From Aaosphaeria pasadenensis (lineage: Eukaryota > Ascomycota > Dothideomycetes > Pleosporales): a stretch of 64,000 bases of DNA. The translations under genes were made by a program, and so were the position numbers. The stretch is from the NCBI GenBank assembly GCA_022813625.1, contig JAKLMB010000001.1:248001-312000 (forward strand), written 5' to 3'. The notes below the pieces were generated by a model. The model made no database searches, had not been told where the DNA came from, and worked only from the letters and a program-made list of their open reading frames with translations. Numbering within the stretch: position 1 is the stretch's first letter; the number at the start of each line of letters is the position of its first letter. Shown one piece after another: positions 47,899 through 58,890 of the stretch.

Positions 47899-48540
47899 AT
47901 TTGCGGTAGTTATGGGAGACTGGAATGACTTCGAGAGTAGGTACGGAGTACAGGCTTCAGAGATGAAGAGGAAGTGGCCTCAGGACGAACTGGGAATATC
48001 GTGCAGGTGGAGCTGACGGTTTATCGACCCCAGATTGCACGCGAGATGATTTAGGCCGCTTGGGGAAGGTCACTAGGAGCTAAGATGTTGGCGCAACGTC
48101 CGATAAAGTACAGTGGTTGATGGCGTCTGAAGCTGTAGAAGGAATTTTGAGAACATAGGAATGAATATTTTCATTGATTGCTACTATGCAGGGCGAGTTG
48201 TAGCTGGGAACGCACAATGATGCAAGCGGAAGCGTATGGGAAGAGTATCCCCCGCCTGGCACTGGTTTCTTGGCATGAGATAACCACCTCCTGTTTGTAT
48301 CTAATAGTTTGCGCTCCAGATATTGAGCAAATCAAGTTCAATCGCACCGATTGCTATGGACAGACAGGTTTTAAATATTGATTTCAGAGTTTAGCGAGGC
48401 ATCGCCTTGAAGAGTGAACCTCGCCCTACTCACTGCCAACCACAATGTAGTCACGCACTCGATATCCAGGTTCTAGAAACGCCATGACTTAAGCTCACCA
48501 CACCACAACTCCCGGCCATTTATACATACTATTGCATATC
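47899..48540. other. SHR3 promoter and MCM7 3' flank
   Basis: No gene seen. One TACGGAGTA lies at 47942-47950, about 45 bp upstream of the SHR3 start codon. Confidence 0.55.
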
Positions 48541-51191
48541 TTAAAAGTCATCATCGTCCATGTCATCAAGACCAGCTTCAATGAAAACAAGTCTAGTACC
48601 TTCTCCAGTCGTTTGCCAAACCTATGATATGATGTTAGTATGTTGACTCTTTGGAATACCAAGAAAGCGTTCTGTGAACTTACGTCCAGTGCGGAGTACT
48701 CGTCAATTGCCTGCTCGAACTGATCCGCAGTGAAACCTTTGGCGAGCACTCTCTCGCGTACCCTGCGGAGGTCAAGTTCGCCGCGGCTACCGTCACCAAC
48801 AGCGGCAGCACCGCTTGCCTCCATTGTCTTGATGAGATGGTAGATTTTGCTGCTCGGGGTGTGATCATCCCTGCGGTTTTCGTCGGTGTACAGACTGGCT
48901 TTGCTGACCTCTACAAGGCGTAATGCCTCGTCAACATCTTCTGAAATGACCTCGCTGGCGAATCGAAGACGTGCCAAAGCCTGTGATAGACGGAGAACAC
49001 CAAGCAGGGTACGGGTCGACGTATGGGTAAAGGCCTTCTTGGTACCCTCATCGCGCTTTTGTTGCTGTCGCATGCGAACGTACGCGCCGACCATGTAATC
49101 CGACACTTCTTTGGGTACGACTGGCCTGAATGAACGGGCTCGGGCTACCCATTGTCGTACTTCGGCAGGTGAGAAAACGACCCCCTCGGATGATTCCGGA
49201 TGGGCATTATGCATATGGACATGCGTTACGTGGCGAGCAAGCTCCTCGTCTGAGTCGCGTGAAGGGGTATCAAGAATAAGGAAAAGCACGTCAAAACGGG
49301 AAAGCAATGCTGCAGGAAGATTGATGTTCTCCACAGGAGAGATGCGGGGGTTGTAGCGTCCATATAACGGATTAGCGGCTGCGAGGATGGATGTACGAGC
49401 GTTCAGTGTCGTTGTAATTCCGGCTTTACTGATCGAGATGGTCTGCTGCTCCATGACTTCGTGAATGGCCGTCCGGTCGCTGTCGTCCATTTTGTCGAAC
49501 TCATCGATACAGCACATGCCATTGTCGGCCAAAACGAGCGCGCCTCCTTCAAGAACCATCTCATCAGTGACAGGGTCCCGCATAACGGCTGCAGTGAGAC
49601 CGACGCCACTGCTTCCTCGACCGGTAGTATAGACACCTCGGGGAGCGACTTTGGTGATGTATTTGAGAAGTTGAGATTTAGCCACACCAGGGTCGCCCAT
49701 CAAGCACACGTTGATGTCACCACGGATTCGCATTCCATCACCCACCTCCTTGGTGACACCTCCAATGAGCTGCAGGAGAAGAGCCTTCTTCACATCAACG
49801 TGACCGAAAATCTCAGGAGCAATGGACCGGGACAAATATTCATACAGTTGGCCTGTACGCTCTAAGTCGTTCATCCGCTTTAATGTCGGTTGAGCAAGCA
49901 CAATATCATCGTAGGCTTTCTTGTGTTGTATAACGTGCTGTGCCTCAAGATAAGTGTCGGTAAGAAGACCCGCTCGGATAGCCTTGAATCCAGTGTAGGG
50001 CGTGGGGAGGAAAATTCCAGCAACATCGATGACATCTCCAGGGTTTATCTGGCGCACGAGAGCACCATGGCAGTGAATGGTTAACTGTCTTGGGATGTGA
50101 CCGACGGGCACCTGGTCGGCCATTTCCTGGATCTTCACCTCTTGGAAAGGTAGGAATTTTGAAGCGCGCGTAGACAGGAATAGTTGGCCCTTGGTGTTAT
50201 TCTTCTTGCATTCCTCTGACGGACATTCAACCATGGGGGTGAATTGTTTTGTGTTGACCGGTTGGAAGATTTCGGATCCGCAGCGATCGCAAGAGTAGGC
50301 ATTGACTTGCACCGAAGGCTTAACATCCGATACCCTTGTGGAAATACCACGCACGGTGATAAGGTGGCCGAGATGCTCGCCTCGGACGTTTCGCACAGCC
50401 AAGGCCTTCGTACTCCGCTGGCTGCTCGCGCCTGAAGGTATCCTAGGTTTGAAGTTGAGGGTATATCTTCGAGTAAGTTCTGCGGGGAAAATAGACTCCG
50501 GAGCCAAAGGTGCGCCATCGTCAGCGCCCTGCATCTCTTGCATCCTTTCGTTACGCTTAGAGCGTTGGGTCATGATGATATCCAGAACATCATCTTTGAA
50601 GCTATGGAAGTTAGTCTTGGTTGCATGCGAGCCGATTCAACAATAATTCCTACTTCGGTTCTCTTACGGGCTCAGGAAGCACCTTGTCTACTGCCCTTGA
50701 GAAAATCTCGAGATAATGATGCGCATTGCGTTCAATGGATTCTATCAGCTTCAATGAGCCTTCCTCCATTCCATTCTCATACTTTTAATAGATTAGCTTC
50801 CGCGCCGGTGTGCTCCAATGTGTTCCTCACTCACCTCTTCGAGATCATTCAAGTCAATGATTATCTCCGGCCGTATCCTATCTGAAACGTCTTGCAACAT
50901 CTGCATGTATTTGGCTTTGCCATGACGATTGCGCTGCTGAGCGTTCACTGCAGGGTCGTCCGAATCATCTACCATGTCATACTCGTCGCTATCTCCGTCG
51001 GCATTGATGTTCAAACTCTCCAGCTGCTCTGCAGCTTCGGTCGAGGACGATTTGTAATTCTTGAGGAAATCCACAAAGGCAGCTGTGCGTTGATGCTGTC
51101 AGCTGTGGCCTTGATCCATTATTGACGTCGATGTACACAAACCTTCTTGCTCCTCGTAGTTGACGGGACTGCCCCAGGTTGGAAGCGCCAT
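48541..51191 (-). CDS. MCM7: DNA replication licensing factor Mcm7
   Basis: Subunit of the MCM2-7 replicative helicase. Exons: 51143-51191, 50835-51082, 50654-50781, 48684-50601 and 48541-48621, giving 807 aa. Zinc-binding cysteines are at about 246, 249, 268 and 273 (CDRCG; VECPSEEC). The AAA+ core has Walker A GDPGVAKSQLLK (from about 444), GRGSSGVGLTAAV, Walker B CIDEFDKM, and the arginine finger in LLSRFDVLFLILD. The C-terminal winged-helix region is present. The last exon gives VWQTTGEGTRLVFIEAG and an acidic end. Intron 3 uses the donor GTAGGA at 50653: the nearer GTAAGA would break the frame, while GTAGGA gives PEPVREPNFKDDVLD. The gene is divergent from PEX1 with a 360-bp shared promoter. 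Confidence 0.96.
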
Positions 51192-51332
51192 GGTTCCTAA
51201 TGTACGCGCAAACTAGAAGTATGACAGGCGTTACAGAGGATATGCGCAGGAGGAGATATAATGTGCAATGGCGGCGGGGAACGATGCGACAGCACTATTG
51301 AAGAAATGGGGCTGGTGGGTGCACGTCGCGGA

Positions 51333-51338
51333 CGCGTC
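51333..51338. promoter_or_regulatory. MluI cell-cycle box (ACGCGT) in the MCM7-PEX1 promoter
   Basis: A palindromic ACGCGT lies 142 bp upstream of the MCM7 start codon. This is the core bound by MBF (Mbp1/Swi6-type) factors, which drive G1/S genes including MCM genes in yeasts. The hexamer also occurs elsewhere in the window by chance, so only its location supports function. Confidence 0.45.
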
Positions 51339-51551
51339 CAGGGGTCGTCGCGTTTTCTGCCGATCGGGACCGCTTTCGGGAAAGGGCCTGGGCGGATTTG
51401 CTCTGTTTGACCTCCCTCCATGATAGAGTAGCTCTGAAATGGCACTTTCAGCACTGGCCGATTGTCTACCTCGGCTTGCGGGATCCCTGAATAATAGCAA
51501 CAGTGAAGCATGCCATTGTGTCGCCCACCATTCTTCCTCTTGTAAATCATC

Positions 51552-54500
51552 ATGGCGCCGGCCGCGAAGAAACCAGCTGGACAGATTGTTCAAGCTGAGG
51601 TCGTTCTACAACACACTCTCAAGAATTGTCTTGTCAACCTTCCCGCGTCATTGGTTTCCGTCCTCGTCAATGCAAATGCCGTATGTATCCACTCACCAGC
51701 AGCTTTGGAAGCCATCGCAACGAAGTCATTACTGACCAACCTATCCAGATTGCACAGAATGTTATAGTAGAGCTTCTCTATCGCCAACCACCCCCCTCCG
51801 GCGTTTCTGAATCCAGGACTCCCTCGGCCCAGAAATCGGTGTTCTTAGGATGGACGGGGATGCAAAGCAAGCGCAGACTTGCGCCTGTTGTAGGTCGCGA
51901 TGGACTGAGCGGTACCCGAGGAGGGCCGTCTGGAAGAGATCAAGATATTCAATGCGTCGAAGTGGATGCGACCTTCGCGCGTTTGATAGGGCTTAATGAG
52001 GGGCACAAGGTGGGAATAGCATTACATTTGGATCCACCGCAAGCGCATACGATCAATATCGAACCTCTTACGCCTGTGGATTGGGAGATGATTGAGTTGC
52101 ATGCTCAATTCCTAGAATTGAACTTTCAGTCTCAGATTCGCGCGCTGCCAAATCCCCAGGCTGGCTCCCCACACCCTCTGACGCTCCACCTGTCTCCTAC
52201 GACTACCGCCAACATCACTGTAACCTCGGTTACACCTCCGCCCGCAACGATGTCCCCCTTTGTCAAGCTAGCGCCCGATGCAGAAGTTATCGTAGCCCCA
52301 AAAACACGACAAAAACAAGTCAGTAGCTCCGGCAAGGAAAGTCGAAGCGTTGGTGGAGCTTCAAGAAAAAGCGGGAAGAGTACTGCCAGCACTGTCAGAC
52401 GACGCAGTGGCAAAGATGAAAACCCAAGACGGGGAGCAGTATTCCTCCGCGGTGTTGACCGCAGTATTGCTACAGAATGGTTCGACGAAGAGGAGGAGAG
52501 TAATGCCGAGGGCCTTAAGGTTTGGGTGGACAAAGACCTTCTCCTTACGAAGGCTCTTCGTGGTGTCACTTGGGTGTCCGTTGCGATTATCAAACCAGCC
52601 GGATTGCAGGAGCCAGTGGACATGTCGAAAGAGCAGGATCAAGAAAAATCTGCTGTACAGGTCGTCGCTAAATTGGGTGTCTGGGACGATGCCCCAGACA
52701 GTCGTCATGTTGCACTTTCCGCGGATCTTTGTAAAGTGTTAGGGTCACAGGGTTTTGTAGGTGGGTTAGTCCGACTCGAAGGAGCACCTAGCCAGACCTC
52801 GAAACCTCCAACACTGAAGCAGAGCGATTCGGGCGCCAAAGGAGACGGGAAGTCTTCCTTTGTAAAGACAATTCGCATTCTACCATTTTCATTGGTTGGT
52901 GCCAACGCGAACTCGCAGCTCAAATTTGGAGGCGAGTCGAATCAAGAGCGTGAAGAGGCGATTAAGCGCATCAAGACAATATACGGAAAGCGAAATGGCT
53001 TGTTGGATGGGCCCGTCTCCGATGGCATGGTTCTTCCTGCCCCCAAGGAATCAATTGCTGGTTGGCAAGGTGGCATCCTCCGATTTGAGCCACCTCAATC
53101 GCAGTCGGGAGTTTCCTGGATCTTATTCCCTGAACGCAAACCAACAATGGAACTAGGGGCCGAAATTTCTAAGCCATCTAATCTCACAAAAAGCTGGCAA
53201 CAAGGCGACCCTTTGCCAGAAACTCCTGCCACATTGGTCGGAATTGACTCTTTGCTAAAGCAATTGAGGTCTCATCTGACTCACAATTCCTCTGTACTCC
53301 TATCAGGTGGGCTAGGCGCAGGCAAGTCGGCATGTGCTCAGCTTATAGCACACCAACTGCGAACAGAATTTCTCTTCAACACGATCTATTTCCCCTGCCG
53401 CAAGCTGGTCACAGATGAAACAAGGGTTTCCACCATCAAAGAGACCCTCAATCGCCTGTTCGCTTCCGCCTCCTGGGGTGCCCGCTCAGGAGGTAAAGCA
53501 GTTGTCATTCTAGATGACCTGGATAAACTTTGTCCTGTCGAAACAGAGTTGCAGGTTGGGAATGAGAATGGCCGCAGTCGTCACGTCAGTGAATGTATCA
53601 TATCAATTGTTCGCCAATACTGTTCTATGGATTCTGGAGTAGTTTTACTAGCTACTGCGCAAGGGAAGGAGTCCCTGAATAATGTTCTTGTCGGAGGCCA
53701 CATCGTTCGAGAGATTGTCAGCTTGAAGGCCCCGAACAAAGACGGACGCAGAAAGGTACTAGAAAAGCTTGCGCGCCAAGATGAGAAATCGCAATCACCA
53801 TCTCATCAAAAGCTGAATGGCGCTTCTACTGGACATGCGTTCCCCCCCTCGCCATCCTCGAGCCGACCAAGCACAAGCCATCGAAGTCAGCCAAGCGGAG
53901 GTAGCATTCAGCACGATCTCGATGCTGATGAAGATGGATTCATTGTCGATAGCGCGATTGACTTTCTAGACCTTGCTGGGCACACTGATGGCTACATGCC
54001 TGGCGACCTTGTCTTACTGACGTCGCGTGCTCGTAATGAAGCGTTGATTCGATCTGTAGGCGAGTCCTCTAACTCATCCACGGTCTACCTAACGAAAGAC
54101 GACTATACTTCAGCCCTTTCGGGCTTTACCCCAGCATCCCTCCGCAACGTTACCTTACAATCATCAACGACGACTTGGGCCTCCATTGGAGGTCTCACAG
54201 AGACTCGGCAGATTCTTCTCGAAACTCTTCAGTACCCCACGACGTATGCGCCTATCTTTGCCCAATGTCCTTTACGCCTTCGTTCCGGTCTTCTCCTTTA
54301 TGGCTATCCTGGATGCGGCAAGACTCTACTTGCTTCGGCTGTGGCAGGTGAATGTGGTTTGAACTTCATATCTGTGAAAGGTCCAGAGATTTTGAACAAA
54401 TACATCGGTGCCTCCGAGAAGTCGGTGCGTGACCTATTCGAGCGCGCCGAAGCAGCTCGACCATGCGTGCTCTTCTTCGATGAGTTTGACAGTATCGCAC

Positions 54501-55363
54501 CGAAACGTGGCCACGATTCTACCGGTGTCACGGATCGTGTGGTCAATCAGTTACTCACCCAAATGGATGGTGCCGAGGGCTTGAGTGGTGTCTATGTCCT
54601 CGCCGCCACCAGCCGGCCGGATCTCATCGATCCTGCGCTTCTTCGACCTGGCCGTTTGGACAAGAGTCTAATCTGTGACATGCCAGACCTGGAAGAGCGC
54701 ATAGATATACTCAAAGCTGTCACAGCAAAGGTAAATCTCGCACCATCTTTGATGGATACGAGCGACGCAGGCCAGAACTTACGAGCAATCGCCCAACGGA
54801 CGGAGGGCTTTTCAGGCGCCGATATTCAAGCAGTTGTCTATAATGCACAGCTCGAAGCTATCCACGATGTACTGGGGGATATCGAGTTCGAGGACCCTAC
54901 GAAGAGCGGTTCAAAGAAGAAGGACGAATCGAACGGCCACAACAATCCTAGCAAAGAAAGCCGCATCCCTAGCTTCACCCATTTCCGCTACGGCGACGAC
55001 TTGGATAAGCCTACATCCGAAAAACCCATCCCTTCGTCCGCACTCAGCGAGCGCGCGTTGATCGCTCAGAAGATCGCGGCCCTCCAAGCGGTCCGTAAGA
55101 AGCAGAAACTGTTGCAACAACAGCAGCGACCTGGCAGTCAAGGCAAGGAGAATGAAGAAATCAAAGAGGAGAAGGAGAACCAAGAACCCGAAATCCAATG
55201 GAAGCACATCGAAAGCTCTTTGGCCACTACCAGGAGCTCTATCTCCACGCAAGAGCGCCGAAGATTGGAAGGAATATACCAAGAATTCGTCTCTGGCAGA
55301 AACGGAGACTTGCCAAACGGACAGGGCGGAACTGAGATAGGAGGGCGGACTAGCTTAATGTAG
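51552..55363 (+). CDS. PEX1: Peroxisomal biogenesis AAA-ATPase Pex1
   Basis: Type II AAA-ATPase that with Pex6 extracts the ubiquitinated import receptor Pex5 from the peroxisome membrane. Two exons, 51552-51680 and 51749-55363, giving 1247 aa. The N-terminus has the Pex1 N-domain (LKNCLVNLPASLVSVLV, then ELLYRQ, VFLGWTGMQS and EVDATFARLIGLNEGHKV). The D1 ATPase has a Walker A (LGAGKSA, about 563-569) and Walker B-like VVILDDLDKL. D2 has Walker A GYPGCGKTLLASAV (about 894), Walker B CVLFFDEFDSIAPKRGHDS, sensor AATSRPDLIDPALLRPGRLD and the second-region Arg. A charged coiled-coil tail follows (KQKLLQQQQR, EENKE-type). D2 is the more conserved domain, as usual for Pex1. Confidence 0.95.
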
Positions 55364-55744
55364 ATTTGGACTGCATCTGTATATTTGATAGTTTTGATAA
55401 TTGTACTTTTACACAACACATCCAATGTCATTTGTGGATATACAAGCGATCAGACGAACAGAATGTCACAGGTGAATCCAGAAAGAAGAAGTTTGTGAAT
55501 GTTTTGATTTATGTCAGATAATGCATTTCCAAATGCTGTAATGAATTTCCGGTCCTACAATGATAGGTTTTTTGCGAAGAAGACTACCCGGAAGTACAAC
55601 ATATCCAATGGCGACGCCATAATAACGACAATATTCATGCAGGTTTGACGGTTACGTCTGTTCGCCGCCGCCGTTTAGAATACAAACAACCCCATCGTCA
55701 ATCCGTTCGTTTCCCTCCTAATTTCATTTAATCCTTTTCGCTCT
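55364..55744. other. Intergenic region between convergent PEX1 and MPC1
   Basis: AT-rich 3' flanks; no gene seen. Confidence 0.6.
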
Positions 55745-56388
55745 CTATTTCTTTCCGACAACGTCCTTGGCCTTCTCCACTGCCTCGAGGACCTTGGTTT
55801 GTGTCGCACCGGTGAGCTCCTTTGCCTTCAAAGCCGCCTCTTGGCCGCCCATGTGGAAGTATTGTACATATCGGTATCCTTGGGTAAGCTGGGATGCGCA
55901 GTTTATGAAGTGGCAGCCGAAGAGAAGGTAGTTCTTGGGAGAGACGGCGAGCGCATAGCGCATGAAGACGGCAGAGTAGAGGGCGAGAGCACCAGTCATG
56001 CGGCCAGAGATGCTGTAGGGAGATATATGTCAGTCACGGTGCTTCTTGGGGGGCCAAGGATTCCGGTGGATAGTAAACTGTGTGGTATAAGACTCACATC
56101 TCAGGATCCTTGGTCATATCGGCCACAGCCGCAATCGGGATACCGAAGTTACTTGCTGGACCCCAGAAATCTGTTTTGACATTGTTAGCGCAAAGTCACA
56201 CATATGGCGGTACTCTGTATCCAGCCTGTCTCATTGTCGTTCGGTGCATTGCATGTGCAATGGCTCACGCGCAGAGCTCCGCGATTCGGTCAGATAGATA
56301 GGATTGGATACGTACGGGTCGAGAAGAAGTAGTCGGTATACGGGTTGGAGCGAATCTTCGCATTGAGGGCTTTGATTGCGGCCGCCAT
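55745..56388 (-). CDS. MPC1: Mitochondrial pyruvate carrier subunit 1
   Basis: Inner-membrane subunit that pairs with MPC2/MPC3 to import pyruvate. Three exons, 56316-56388, 56098-56170 and 55745-56012, give 137 aa. Family motifs are all present: NPYTDYFFSTHFWGPASNFG, IPIAAVADMTKDPEIISGRM, LALYSAVFMRYALAVSPKNY, then LLFGCHFINCASQLTQGYRY. The HFWGP and SPKNYLL motifs are diagnostic. The C-terminus (AKELTGATQTKVLEAVEKAK) is a short charged helix seen in filamentous-fungal members. The exon 2 to 3 junction gives DPEII. Confidence 0.95.
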
Positions 56389-56939
56389 CTTGAGGAGCAA
56401 TTAATTGGAGAGGGGAGTAGAGAGACGGAAAAGGCGTTGGTCAATGAGATTGAGGATGATTCTTTTGGTGTTGAATCTACGGACCCGAGAATCGCGCCAA
56501 GACCGCGATTTGCGGGCATAACAGGGTGCAGGGATTAAGACGGATAGGGTCACGTGCCGAAGCCAGAACTGCGAAATCGCTTGTTCGGACTTAGGAATTT
56601 GTTATATACTATTTGAGCTTACACTTGATGATAGGCCTAGTTAGCTCGTATAATCATCAGATAACGAATATGTTCCAGTCTGGCATTGTAAGGATTGCAG
56701 CATGGCATCGTTGTATTTGTTTGAACACTGAGAAGTTCGAGCTGAAAATTATTGCTGGTATCATTTCAATCATTTGCGCCCTATCAACTTGCTTTTGGCC
56801 CATGACGTCCCTTAAATCACACCTGAAGAGTGTCTGTCGAGCTATGTCTGACCAAATCTTCTTCTATCTTCAATGTGACTCAATCGAAGCTGCATTTGTG
56901 GCATTGTGTTTTGTCGTCTTAAAGATATCCTTCAACCGT
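56389..56939. other. MPC1 promoter and SmB 3' flank
   Basis: No gene seen; the open frame through 56613-57305 on the plus strand is an antisense shadow of the SmB exons. Confidence 0.55.
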
Positions 56940-57853
56940 TTACCTTCCAGGGCCGCCAAAGCCTGGAGGAGGGAAACCACGTCCGCCTGCACCAGGAGGT
57001 CCACCAAATCCGGGTGGGCCTCCTTGGAAACCGGGCGGTCCGCCAGGTGGGAAGCCACCAGCTGCTTGCATGTTAGTATACTGCCAAGTTCAAATTCAAC
57101 GATGGAACCTACATGGTCCTCCTCCTGGAGGTCCACCACGACCAAATCCAGGTGGCCCGCCGAAGCCTGGCGGTGGTCCTCCGAAACCACCAGGCGGTGG
57201 GAACTGTCCTCCAAAACCAGGTCCAGGGCCTCCAACACCAGGTGCTGGGCCTGTAAGTCCAACTGGAATACCACGGCCAGCAGGTCGAGCAACGCCGGGG
57301 CCTGAAGCCAATGCAGCTGCGGTCGACGTTGCGCCAGGGGCATTGCCCAAACGTGCTGCAGGGTCTGCGGGGGGAGGGCCGTCGACTGAGAGTGATACTA
57401 CGTTGGCGCCTCGAACGATTGTGAGACCAATTGCACGTCGCTCTTCGGTTTCGGTAATCTGTTGGGTTGCACCAGGCGCTGCCTTGCCAGTCTTTCTTCG
57501 CGTGCGGCGGAATTCCTCAGTATCGGCGAGAACAAGATTCATGTGCTGGAGAGACGCGTCAGTATCTCAACGGTCGAGAGATTCGCGAAGGCAAAGTAAG
57601 TACCTTGTCGAACGCGAGCATCTGTCCCGCCATTTGTCGGCCATCTTGAAGGGTGACCTTCATCCGATAGTTGATCTACACAGTGTAAGTCGCGTGAGGC
57701 TTCGATACGGGAGGTAATGGGCGCTTACAAGATTTTGCTAGAGAAAGAGAAGTCAGTTAACCCTACATGGGAAGCTCGTCTTAGGGTGGAGGACTGGAGT
57801 TTTGCTAGGCAGAGAGTACTTACCATCTTTCCCTGGCGATTTGCTGCAGCCAT
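56940..57853 (-). CDS. SMB1: Small nuclear ribonucleoprotein SmB
   Basis: Core spliceosomal Sm protein that joins the heptameric ring on U1, U2, U4 and U5 snRNA. Exons: 57824-57853, 57729-57737 (a 9-nt microexon encoding Gln-Asn-Leu), 57604-57675, 57113-57545 and 56940-57061, giving about 221 aa. The Sm fold is seen as KMQNLINYRMKVTLQDGRQM, then GQMLAFDKHMNLVLADTEEF, and the Sm2 motif GLTIVRGANVVSLSV. The C-terminal tail is Pro/Gly-rich (PPPGFGGPPGFGRGGPPGG and PPGFQGGPPGFGG), as in SmB/B' proteins. The last intron ends in tandem acceptors (AAGCAG); both keep frame and differ by one residue. Divergent from RPL11, with 311 bp between start codons. Confidence 0.93.
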
Positions 57854-58164
57854 GTTGGAAGGTGTTGCGCCCGAGGACGACTTCTCTCCGAATCAGATTA
57901 ATTTATCGCGAGATATGGAAGACACGCTCCAGGTATGTCAACAAATGTGGGGTTGGCTGTCGGGGAGCTCGGTATAGTAGGGCTTTGAGAGTTGAGGTTG
58001 ATAGCTTTGCGCCGCAACAATGTTTAGCCAATCCCGAGGCGGTTCGCTTAGGTCTTGGCGTCGAAGATTCCCACCACCGGCACGCAAATTATCGTCGACC
58101 TCACTCGAACATCCGACCACTTCGACCACCAACCTTTCCTACTAACCCTCCCACAGCAGTCACA
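57854..58164. promoter_or_regulatory. Divergent promoter of SmB and RPL11
   Basis: The 311-bp gap between the two start codons must hold both promoters. I see no clear TATA box; the RPL11 side is CT/AC-rich, as in many ribosomal-protein leaders. Confidence 0.4.
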
Positions 58165-58890
58165 ATGGTACGCAATAATATTCCAACAGCACATCAGCGC
58201 CCGCGATGAAGCATACTGACGCGCGACAGGCCGAAGGAAAAGCCTCCAACCCCATGCGGGAGCTCCGCATCCAGAAGTTGGTCCTCAACATCTCCGTCGG
58301 CGAGTCTGGTGATCGTTTGACCCGTGCCGCCAAAGTGCTTGAGCAGCTCTCTGGTCAGACTCCCGTCTACTCCAAGGCCCGTTACACCGTCCGTACTTTC
58401 GGTATCAGGAGGAACGAAAAGTAGGCACACCCGCACCCAAGAGATGAAGAAGGGGAGAGAAAATGAATAAAACAAGGATGAATGATTGACATTGAGGAAT
58501 TTAGGATCTCCGTCCACGTCACCATCCGTGGCCCCAAGGCCGAGGAGATTCTCGAGCGTGGCCTCAAGGTCAAGGAGTACGAGCTCCGCAAGCGCAACTT
58601 CAGCGAGTCTGGCAACTTCGGTTTCGGTATCAGCGAGCACATCGACTTGGGCATCAAGTACGACCCCAGCATTGGTATCTACGGAATGGACTTCTACTGC
58701 TGCATGACCCGACCTGGTGAGCGCGTCGCCAAGCGCAGGCGGGCGAAGAGCAGAATCGGTGCCTCCCACCGCATCAACCAGTCCGAGACCATCAAGTGGT
58801 ACAAGGTACGTACCTACAAGGGAGATGTAGATGTTGCCGTGAGCATTGGCTGACAGGTTACAGAACCGATTCGAGGGTATCGTCCGATAA
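58165..58890 (+). CDS. RPL11: 60S ribosomal protein L11 (uL5)
   Basis: Large-subunit ribosomal protein that contacts 5S rRNA. Four exons: 58165-58167 (only the ATG), 58230-58420, 58505-58805 and 58864-58890, giving 173 aa, the standard size. Motifs: NPMRELRIQKLVLNISVGES, GDRLTRAAKVLEQLSGQTPV, YTVRTFGIRRNEKISVHVTI, GFGISEHIDLGIKYDP, IYGMDFYCCMTRPG and the basic RVAKRRRAKSRIG. The C-terminal octapeptide NRFEGIVR lies alone on the last exon. Splitting right after the start codon is common in fungal ribosomal-protein genes and occurs also in uS13m here. Confidence 0.97.

Noticed and set aside
50640..50670. GTAAGA as donor of MCM7 intron 3
   Set aside because: It would put the next exon out of frame; the GTAGGA donor downstream gives the family sequence.
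56613..57305. 230-aa plus-strand frame opposite SmB
   Set aside because: Antisense shadow of the Pro/Gly-rich SmB exons; Trp/Ser/Arg-rich composition.
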